Part shown: piece by piece, positions 1 through 4,334 of the stretch | Layout: each line of letters begins with the position of its first letter | Numbering within the stretch: the stretch's first letter is position 1 | Source of the DNA: JBMNCQ01 sp049366715 | GTDB taxonomy: Bacteria; Bacillota; Peptococcia; Peptococcales; BICA1-8 | Assembly: GCA_049366715.1 (NCBI GenBank) | Contig: JBMNCQ010000005.1 | Coordinates: 1 to 18,209 of the forward strand | Length of the DNA stretch: 18,209 nucleotides | Reading direction: 5' to 3' | Notes under the pieces: generated by a model | What the model saw: only the letters and a program-made list of their open reading frames with translations | Told to the model about the DNA's origin: nothing | Database searches by the model: none | Position numbers and translations under genes: made by a program

Positions 1-54
1 AACAGAGAACAGAGAACAGAGAACAGAGAACAGAGAACAGAGAACAGAGAACAG
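1..54. repeat. Heptanucleotide tandem array (AACAGAG)n
   Basis: About 7.7 perfect copies of the 7-mer AACAGAG reach the left edge of the window, so the true array may be longer. It has no stop codon in the frame of the downstream HEPN-type gene, where three units read as the heptapeptide NREQRTE. The same unit on the same strand returns at 11277-11324. Confidence 0.95.
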
Positions 55-398
55 CAGGTGATGATCTGGCTCTAGATGAGAAAGAGGTTATTCAGGCCGG
101 TGTAATTCAAAATTTTGAGTTTACTTATGAACTCTGTTGGAAGTTTATGAAAAGGTGGCTGGAATTAAATCTTATGCCGGGCCTACTTGACGGGGCAACC
201 CGTAAGGAACTGTTTCGGAATGCCCTGGAGCAAAAACTGATAACTGATTTTTCCGGATGGGTCCGCTACCATGAACTCCGTAATATAACGTCACATATAT
301 ACAACCGGGACATAGCAGCAGAAATTTATTCTGTTGCGCAAGAATTTTTGGCAGATGCTAAATACCTGCTTAAAGCACTAGAGGCCCGCAATGATTAA
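3..398 (+). CDS. HI0074-type nucleotidyltransferase substrate-binding (HEPN-like) protein, 5' end outside window
   Basis: This is the small all-helical partner of an MNT nucleotidyltransferase, of the kind typified by Haemophilus HI0074; such pairs are viewed as toxin-antitoxin or RNA-modifying modules. The conserved core starts before the first in-frame ATG at 147: codons 57-146 read GDDLALDEKEV followed by a VIQNFEFTYELCWK helix typical of the family, so 147 is not the true start. The reading frame stays open upstream through the heptamer array to the window edge. A HEPN-type R-x4-H motif (RNITSH) lies at codons 45-50 counted from 147. The gene overlaps the next by 8 bp, implying translational coupling. 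The family's usual N-terminal helix is missing from view. Either it lies beyond the edge with the repeat inserted in frame, or the gene is broken. No in-frame ATG, GTG or TTG lies between the repeat and 147. Confidence 0.75.
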   Translation, partial: QRTENREQRTENREQRTAGDDLALDEKEVIQAGVIQNFEFTYELCWKFMKRWLELNLMPGLLDGATRKELFRNALEQKLITDFSGWVRYHELRNITSHIYNRDIAAEIYSVAQEFLADAKYLLKALEARND

Positions 399-696
399 AC
401 TTAGTGAAAGAGAATTGGATATTGTCCGAACTATTCTTAATAAACATGTTCCGACATTTGAAGTTTTCGTATTTGGTTCCCGGTATCAGGGCAATGTTCA
501 CGAAAGTTCTGATTTGGATATAGCAATAAAAGGGCCTGCTAAGCTGGATCTGTTGCTCTTAGCAAATATTCGGGATGAATTTCAAAGCTCCGAGCTTTCT
601 TTCCGGGTTGATTTGCTCGATTTTAACAGGATTTCACCGGAATTTCAAGATATTATATTGAATAATTCTATTTGCCTAAATAATAGGGAGATATAG
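391..696 (+). CDS. MNT-type nucleotidyltransferase domain protein
   Basis: A 101-residue minimal nucleotidyltransferase of the Pol-beta superfamily. The signature GS-x10-DLD is complete: FGSRYQG near residues 28-34, then DLDIAI, and a third acidic site in the VDLLDF strand around residue 75. These acidic residues bind metal and the incoming nucleotide. In related MntA/HepT pairs the MNT enzyme AMPylates and silences the HEPN partner; whether that applies to HI0073/HI0074-type pairs is inference. It begins inside the last codons of the HEPN-like gene (8-bp overlap), so the two are co-expressed. It is short but not visibly truncated. It could act as an antitoxin or as an accessory tRNA/RNA nucleotidyltransferase. 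Confidence 0.85.
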   Translation: MIKLSERELDIVRTILNKHVPTFEVFVFGSRYQGNVHESSDLDIAIKGPAKLDLLLLANIRDEFQSSELSFRVDLLDFNRISPEFQDIILNNSICLNNREI

Positions 697-778
697 TAAC
701 AGGCATTCTTAAATATTTCTTATTTTTCCTTTATATGCTAAGATTAATGTAGAAAAATGTAAAATAGAGGAGGCAATT

Positions 779-2089
779 ATGAAAAAAATAAATAAACTAG
801 CATGTACGGTAATTTTCCTAGTATTTTTTCTGTCTAATACAATTTTTGCTCAGGGAAATGCAAAGGAAATACTTACACTGGAAGAGGTACAGGACCTGGC
901 CATCCAAAACAGCAGGACAAAGACCAATCTGCATTTAACGGAAAGCATCATAGATAACAATATGAGTATTGTCAAAGATTCCATTAAAAGAATAGAGGCT
1001 AACTATACGAGTCTTTACTTAAAAGTCCGAGATTTAAATGATATTACAGAAGATGAGAGGTATCAAGACTTACTTGAAAAACAGGAAAGCGGTCAAACAC
1101 TCACGGAAGAAGAAAGCAAGGAGTGGATGGAGTATCAAGCCTTATTAGCGGTCAGTGGCAAAACATCCGGCGACATGAACAGCTCTTTAGGGTCTTTGTC
1201 GGGAAATAAGGGCAGCTTGAAAGATCAGGAAAGAGAATTGGAATATTCCCAGGAAGATTTGGAGAAGGCGCAAAAAGATTATGAAGAGGAAACCAAGGAA
1301 ATTGCTGCCTTGATGATGTTTGAATCTTTAAAAATAAAAGACTCCATAAATGTTTTGGAGAAAATCCAGGAGTTAAAAATTAAATTACGGGATATTGAAA
1401 AAGTAAAGGCAGATTTGGGGATATCCTTAGAAAATGATGTCACGCGAAGGCGGTTTGAGGCCGGCGATAATGCCAAACAGTTAGAAAATTTACAAGCTAC
1501 CTATCAGGTCTTTTTAGGTAATATCAATGATTTAATCGGCCGGGAGCTGGAGTCTCCTCTAACACCGGTAAAATACAATGTCCCGGAGGTAATTAATGCT
1601 GTTCCCCAATATGCGGCACTGAAAAAAGAAATACTTAATCATTCTTATAAACTTTATACACTTAACAGGGAACTGGAGGATTTAGAGAAGGATTTGGATG
1701 AGACGAATGGCAGCAATAGCGCTATGATGAACCGGAACACAATTGAAATGAAAAAAAGTAATTTGGAAAGTGAACAAATTTCCTTAGAAAATGAGCTGCA
1801 TAATAAATTAGCCGCTTATGAACAGGCAGGAACAACGTATCAGGAAGAAATCATTAATTGCCGGAATGCCGAAAAAACTTACAGTTGGGATCAGCAGAAA
1901 TATGAATTAGGAATGATTTCTGCAACGGAGTTAATCAGCAGTGAGATTAATTATTTACAGTCAATAAATAAAAAAGTAGCTGCGGCTTATGATTATTATT
2001 TAATTGAGAAAGAATTAGACGCCATGAAGAATGGAATTAATCTGGAAAATTATTATTTGCTGAAAAATAGTATGTTACTTCAATCATAA
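779..2089 (+). CDS. Exported TolC-like (outer membrane efflux family) coiled-coil protein
   Basis: A 436-residue exported protein with a clear signal peptide (Lys-rich start, hydrophobic core about residues 7-24, probable cleavage near FA-Q). The mature N-terminus LTLEEVQDLAIQNS and the C-terminal segment YELGMISATELISSEINYL match the two repeated halves of TolC-family efflux proteins, in which a helical hairpin ends in a short Gly-turn. Most of the chain between is charged and heptad-like, predicting long coiled coils. At the two places where TolC proteins carry beta-barrel strands I see charged helical or Ser/Gly/Asn-rich sequence instead (about residues 60-160 and 300-325). The Shine-Dalgarno AGAGGAGG lies 5 bp before ATG. 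It is followed by a terminator, so it is a single-gene unit. An adaptor/RND pair lies 4.3 kb downstream; partnership is inference. Family call fairly sure, true channel function unsure. Confidence 0.7.
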   Translation: MKKINKLACTVIFLVFFLSNTIFAQGNAKEILTLEEVQDLAIQNSRTKTNLHLTESIIDNNMSIVKDSIKRIEANYTSLYLKVRDLNDITEDERYQDLLEKQESGQTLTEEESKEWMEYQALLAVSGKTSGDMNSSLGSLSGNKGSLKDQERELEYSQEDLEKAQKDYEEETKEIAALMMFESLKIKDSINVLEKIQELKIKLRDIEKVKADLGISLENDVTRRRFEAGDNAKQLENLQATYQVFLGNINDLIGRELESPLTPVKYNVPEVINAVPQYAALKKEILNHSYKLYTLNRELEDLEKDLDETNGSNSAMMNRNTIEMKKSNLESEQISLENELHNKLAAYEQAGTTYQEEIINCRNAEKTYSWDQQKYELGMISATELISSEINYLQSINKKVAAAYDYYLIEKELDAMKNGINLENYYLLKNSMLLQS

Positions 2090-2099
2090 GTATTTACCG

Positions 2100-2132
2100 G
2101 CCAGGGCAGTTTAATTGCCTTGGCTTTGGTTT
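2100..2132 (+). terminator. Probable intrinsic terminator of the TolC-like gene
   Basis: A 9-bp stem (2100-2108 with 2116-2124, one G-T wobble), a 7-nt loop and the tail TTTGGTTT, starting 10 bp after the stop codon. The tail is imperfect, so termination may be partial. Confidence 0.6.
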
Positions 2133-2172
2133 ATGTTATATTGAAGGTATAAATTGGTAGCGGGGTTTTAAA

Positions 2173-2571
2173 ATGGAAAAAGCAATCAATATGATAACAA
2201 ATTATTTAAAAGAAAAGGTATCTCCGGATGTTGTTTATGTCTTTGGCTCTTATGCCAGGGCTGAAATGAATAGGGACAGTGATATTGATATTGCCTTTTT
2301 GAGTGAGAGGATTTTTAATCATTATGATTTGTTTATCTATGCGCAGGAGCTGGCATCTTTTTTAGGCCGGGATGTAGATTTAGTGGATTTAAATCGAGCA
2401 TCAACTGTATTACAAAACCAGGTAGTTAGTAAAGGAAAGGTAATTTATTCTGCTGATGAAAAGAGAAGGGCCCTTTTTGAGATGACGGTTTATAAAAAAT
2501 ATGCCCGTTTAAATGAGGAAAGAACGGAAATAATGAAAGGGATTCAGAAAAGGGGGCGCGTGTATGGATAA
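2173..2571 (+). CDS. mntA: MntA-like nucleotidyltransferase (antitoxin of MntA/HepT type)
   Basis: A 132-residue MNT nucleotidyltransferase. The signature GSYARAEMNRDSDID (GS-x10-DxD) falls at about residues 26-40, and a third acidic strand DVDLVDLNRAS at about 65-75. In type VII toxin-antitoxin systems MntA transfers AMP to a tyrosine of the HEPN RNase HepT and so blocks it. The downstream hepT overlaps by 8 bp, the classical arrangement, but it is truncated here, so this enzyme probably has no functional partner in cis. The Shine-Dalgarno (GCGGGG) is weak; a TTGGTT/TATAAA pair at 2126-2153 with 16-bp spacing is a possible promoter. The C-terminal about 35 residues are basic and helical, normal for the family. 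Confidence 0.82.
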   Translation: MEKAINMITNYLKEKVSPDVVYVFGSYARAEMNRDSDIDIAFLSERIFNHYDLFIYAQELASFLGRDVDLVDLNRASTVLQNQVVSKGKVIYSADEKRRALFEMTVYKKYARLNEERTEIMKGIQKRGRVYG

Positions 2572-2746
2572 GGATATTATTATCAATAAGTCCCGGATCA
2601 TTGAAAGATGTATGGCGAGAATCTTTGAGGAGTATGACAATAACAGTGAAAATTTGCAAAACTATACGAAGCAGGATGCAATTATTTTAAACATTCAACG
2701 GTCTTGTGAGGCCTGTCTGATATGCGGGAATTTGCCGGTATCATAA
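2564..2746 (+). pseudogene. hepT: Truncated HepT-like HEPN protein
   Basis: The 60-residue product matches the first part of HepT/DUF86 proteins: a helix ending IERCMARIFEEY, then YTKQDAIILNIQRSCEACL. Around residue 56 the resemblance ends and a stop follows within four codons. Full family members are about 110-145 residues, and the RNase motif R-x4-6-H lies in the missing half, so any product should lack toxic RNase activity. The break falls at the edge of a 43-bp repeat (2748-2790), beyond which lies an IS256-like end, suggesting a rearrangement removed the 3' half. Start ATG at 2564 overlaps mntA by 8 bp. The reading of the remnant as HepT is by pattern recognition only. Confidence 0.7.
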
Positions 2747-2747
2747 T

Positions 2748-2790
2748 AAAACTGCCGGGGTAAGCCGCTTATTTTGCAGGCAAACCCGGC
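2748..2790. repeat. 43-bp dispersed hairpin repeat, copy 1 (interrupted)
   Basis: These 43 bp are identical to 3657-3699. Copy 1 keeps the left arm (AAAACTGCCGGGG), the loop and the right arm only as far as CCCGGC, losing the AGTTTTTTT tail present in copy 2. The sequence directly after the break looks like the terminal inverted repeat of an IS256-family element. It lies 2 bp after the stop of the truncated hepT. Confidence 0.9.
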
Positions 2791-2923
2791 GGGAATGTCT
2801 AAGGTTTTGTGTAAATGGAATAACTACCAATAAAGGAGTTGACCATATATGCAAAACCTTAAATTCGAATTAGCCAAAGAATTGGCGAAAGAATGCAGGA
2901 CAGTAGAAGATGTTCCAGTATGA
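2791..2923 (+). mobile_element. Left-end remnant of an IS256-family insertion sequence
   Basis: From 2791 the sequence GGGAATGTCTAAGGTTTTG, then TGTAAA, resembles the terminal inverted repeat style of IS256-family elements. A Shine-Dalgarno site and a 24-codon transposase start follow. I see no matching right inverted repeat anywhere in the window, and the coding sequence stops at 2923, so only one end survives. Family assignment rests on memory of conserved ends and N-termini, not on a search. Confidence 0.55.
2849..2923 (+). pseudogene. N-terminal fragment of an IS256-type transposase
   Basis: A 24-residue reading frame, ATG at 2849 preceded by AAAGGAG (2832-2838). The peptide LKFELAKELAKECRTVEDV resembles the first helix of IS256-family (mutator-type) transposases, which normally continue for about 380-400 residues with a DDE core. 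Everything after the opening helix is absent; the next base pairs form a short hairpin and then the convergent XRE gene. It is a relic rather than an active gene, though a 24-residue peptide could still be made. Confidence 0.55.
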
Positions 2924-2939
2924 CCCTATCCTTCTAGGG
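2924..2939 (-). terminator. Short hairpin at the end of the XRE operon
   Basis: A 5-bp perfect stem CCCTA/TAGGG with a 6-nt loop, six bases past the stop of the minus-strand XRE gene. There is no U-tract, so as a terminator it is weak. Confidence 0.25.
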
Positions 2940-2945
2940 CAGATT

Positions 2946-3152
2946 TCATTTTAGTGTTGCTGGGTCGGGCTCAAAAAGCCCGTCCACTGTTGTTCCCAGT
3001 ATGTTTGCCAGCTTAAAAGCCAAGAGCAGAGTGGGATCATATTTGTTATTTTCAATGGCATTTATTGTTTGGCGTGTGACACCTAACGCCGCAGCTAAAT
3101 CCTCCTGCCGATAATTTTTTTCTTTACGTAGTTTTCTGATACTATTCTTCAT
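2946..3152 (-). CDS. XRE-family helix-turn-helix regulator
   Basis: A small Cro/CI-type DNA-binding protein of 68 residues from the ATG at 3152. A TTG at 3161 would add three residues and overlap the upstream stop; I prefer the ATG because related proteins begin just before IRKLRKEKNYRQ. The helix-turn-helix spans about residues 12-40, with recognition helix TRQTINAIENNKYDPTLLLA and the tail GTTVDGLFEPD typical of the compact YozG-like group. The gene follows a 3-TM membrane protein gene with almost no gap, a pairing common in Firmicutes where the regulator controls its own cassette. The direct repeats around the promoter at 3471-3544 are plausible operators. Confidence 0.88.
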   Translation of the reverse strand: MKNSIRKLRKEKNYRQEDLAAALGVTRQTINAIENNKYDPTLLLAFKLANILGTTVDGLFEPDPATLK

Positions 3153-3157
3153 AATTC

Positions 3158-3454
3158 TCAACGACCAATGGTAAAATACAGGATTGCGCCGAATATAATG
3201 AGTAAAAATATTACCCCTAAAAAAATGAGAATTTGTTTTTTGCCACTGTTATCGTCAACCTTTATCTTCTCAAGGCTCGTGACAAAAAAGTAAACCAGGA
3301 ACTGTAGTCCGAACAGGATTAAAGGAAGCGACGTTTCCTGGCTTTTAACATAGTTATATCCACCCCATATAACGAGGGAGAACACCATAAAGGCCCAACT
3401 CCATTTAATTCCTTGCTGATTTATCTTTGCTTCCATCTCATCCATTTTTCTCAT
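3158..3454 (-). CDS. Small three-helix membrane protein, unknown function
   Basis: A 98-residue protein. Hydrophobic segments fall at about residues 19-36, 43-60 and 73-96, with a charged loop (LEKIKVDDNSGKKQ) between the second and third. I do not recognise a named family with certainty; similar short membrane proteins are often encoded immediately before an XRE regulator, as here (gap of a few bases). Start ATG at 3454; further ATGs at codons 4 and 7 are alternatives since the Shine-Dalgarno match (GTGGGGG) is poor. A sigma-A type promoter lies 40 bp upstream on the same strand. Function may be sensing or modulating the partner regulator, which is inference. Confidence 0.75.
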   Translation of the reverse strand: MRKMDEMEAKINQQGIKWSWAFMVFSLVIWGGYNYVKSQETSLPLILFGLQFLVYFFVTSLEKIKVDDNSGKKQILIFLGVIFLLIIFGAILYFTIGR

Positions 3455-3470
3455 GAATAAACCCCCACAA

Positions 3471-3544
3471 TGTCAAAAGTATTTTACATTTTAAGAATAC
3501 TACTTGAATCAAATAAATGTCAAGAGATTTTTACATTTTTAAAA
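3471..3544 (-). promoter_or_regulatory. Paired direct repeats around the XRE cassette promoter (putative operators)
   Basis: Two imperfect 27-bp copies start at 3471 and 3518, 47 bp apart, each of form TGTCAA-rAG-wTTTTTACATTTT. The first overlaps the -10 and transcript start, the second covers the -35. A separate perfect inverted repeat AGTATT/AATACT (3478-3483 with 3496-3501) overlaps the -10. Such placement fits autoregulation by the XRE protein, which is inference. Confidence 0.5.
3494..3523 (-). promoter_or_regulatory. Sigma-A type promoter of the membrane-protein/XRE cassette
   Basis: On the minus strand: TTGACA (3523-3518), 18-bp spacer, TATTCT (3499-3494). The expected start near 3487 gives a leader of about 33 nt before the ATG at 3454. 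Confidence 0.7.
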
Positions 3545-3569
3545 TCAGTAGTTTTGGAATAAATCTCTT

Positions 3570-3638
3570 TTAGATGCTTTCCGTGTGTTGACTGGCTATC
3601 TCGTATTTTGTAGCTGCTTCCTTATGAACGCTGCCCAT
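3570..3638 (-). other. 22-codon reading frame, possible gene remnant
   Basis: ATG at 3638 to TAA at 3570 encodes a peptide with the helix-like run VHKEAATKYEIASQHTESI. It lacks a Shine-Dalgarno site and begins directly beside hairpin repeat copy 2. The composition looks protein-like rather than random, so it could be the start of a lost helical-bundle gene, but I cannot assign a family. Confidence 0.25.
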
Positions 3639-3648
3639 TATGCCGGTA

Positions 3649-3712
3649 TACTAAAAAAAACTGCCGGGGTAAGCCGCTTATTTTGCAGGCAAACCCGGCA
3701 GTTTTTTTAGTA
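3649..3712 (-). terminator. Hairpin repeat copy 2: strong bidirectional terminator
   Basis: A near-perfect inverted repeat: TACTAAAAAAAACTGCCGGG pairs with CCCGGCAGTTTTTTTAGTA, the only difference being eight A against seven T. The apical region contains GCCGC/GCAGGC, which can pair further. It sits 6 bp past the stop of the minus-strand lipoprotein gene and has a U-tract in either direction. Its 43-bp core (3657-3699) is identical to 2748-2790, so the unit is a dispersed repeat as well as a terminator. Confidence 0.85.
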
Positions 3713-3717
3713 AAATG

Positions 3718-4104
3718 CTATAATTCGTCTTTTTCTGCTTCTAAAATCAGCTCTTTTAATTCTTCCGCTGCTTTTTGAAATTCGGCTTCAAATTCGGCCA
3801 GAATTTCCGGATCACCGTCTTCACAGTATTTTACCAGCTTCACATATGTACTGGCCAGCTTGCCCAAAGAGTCCCGGAGATTCTCGTCAGCTAATTTTTC
3901 AGCTTTTATACTATATTCAGTAATTTCACTCCAGGTATCCCTGGCTAATTGACTGTTCTTTTCCTCGATAGCCTTTTGTGTATTCGTTTCAATTCTAGTA
4001 ATGGTAGCGGAAATCAAATCTTCATTAGTTTCCTGTTCCTCACAGCCAACTAAAGTAAAGGATAATGATATCAAAACGATAAAAATCAGAATTTTTTTCA
4101 GCAA
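3718..4104 (-). CDS. Small lipoprotein, unknown function
   Basis: A 128-residue secreted lipoprotein. I choose the TTG at 4104 because the product then starts MLKKILIFIVLISLSF, followed by the lipobox LVGC with acylated Cys21, and because GGATGGAG lies about 8-9 bp upstream. A frame-compatible TTG at 4122 would place the Shine-Dalgarno inside the gene. After Cys21 come an acidic linker and three amphipathic, strongly acidic helices (TITRIETNTQKAIEEKN, LARDTWSEITEYSIKAEKL, EFEAEFQKAAEELKELILEAEK), so the mature part is probably a small helical bundle. It is divergent from the FAD lipoprotein gene and ends on a strong terminator. No family recognised. Confidence 0.8.
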   Translation of the reverse strand: MLKKILIFIVLISLSFTLVGCEEQETNEDLISATITRIETNTQKAIEEKNSQLARDTWSEITEYSIKAEKLADENLRDSLGKLASTYVKLVKYCEDGDPEILAEFEAEFQKAAEELKELILEAEKDEL

Positions 4105-4215
4105 AAATATCACTCCATCCAAAATGCTTAGCTATATATTATTCTACGCCAAACAAAAATTTCCTCTATTCCCTATAAAAAAAGAACGGAAAAATGATAA
4201 GTATGAATGAGCAGT

Positions 4216-4255
4216 AAAGTCAGCAGTTTCTATAGGAACTTTGTTGACTTTTTTT
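4216..4255 (+). terminator. Hairpin with T-tract upstream of the FAD lipoprotein gene
   Basis: AAAGTCA (4216-4222) pairs with TGACTTT (4245-4251), with an inner AGTT/AACT stem (4225-4228, 4237-4240) and a T7 tail. It lies in a divergent intergenic region with no plus-strand gene upstream, and its 3' arm overlaps the -35 box of the next promoter. It may insulate that promoter from read-through, or be a relic. Confidence 0.5.
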
Positions 4256-4273
4256 ACGTCTTATTTATATACT
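4244..4273 (+). promoter_or_regulatory. Sigma-A type promoter of the FAD lipoprotein gene
   Basis: TTGACT (4244-4249), 18-bp spacer, TATACT (4268-4273). The predicted leader of about 55 nt contains the heptamer repeat at 4297-4317. Confidence 0.65.
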
Positions 4274-4296
4274 AAATTGAAATATTAATAGGTTTT

Positions 4297-4317
4297 AATT
4301 CTCAATTCTCAATTAAT
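4297..4317. repeat. Short heptamer repeat (AATTCTC) in a 5' leader
   Basis: Two perfect copies of AATTCTC followed by a degenerate third (AATTAAT), ending 17 bp before the start codon of the FAD lipoprotein gene and just before its Shine-Dalgarno site. Period seven matches the larger arrays. Confidence 0.6.
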
Positions 4318-4334
4318 ATAACGGGGGTAGCGAT

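Noticed and set aside
2946..3454. Toxin-antitoxin pair made of the XRE protein and the small membrane protein
   Set aside because: A three-helix membrane protein with an XRE partner is more typical of a self-regulated membrane cassette; nothing in the sequence shows toxicity.
4001..4210. Plus-strand 69-codon frame opposite the small lipoprotein
   Set aside because: It is antisense to a gene with a clear lipobox and ribosome site, and has no start signal of its own.
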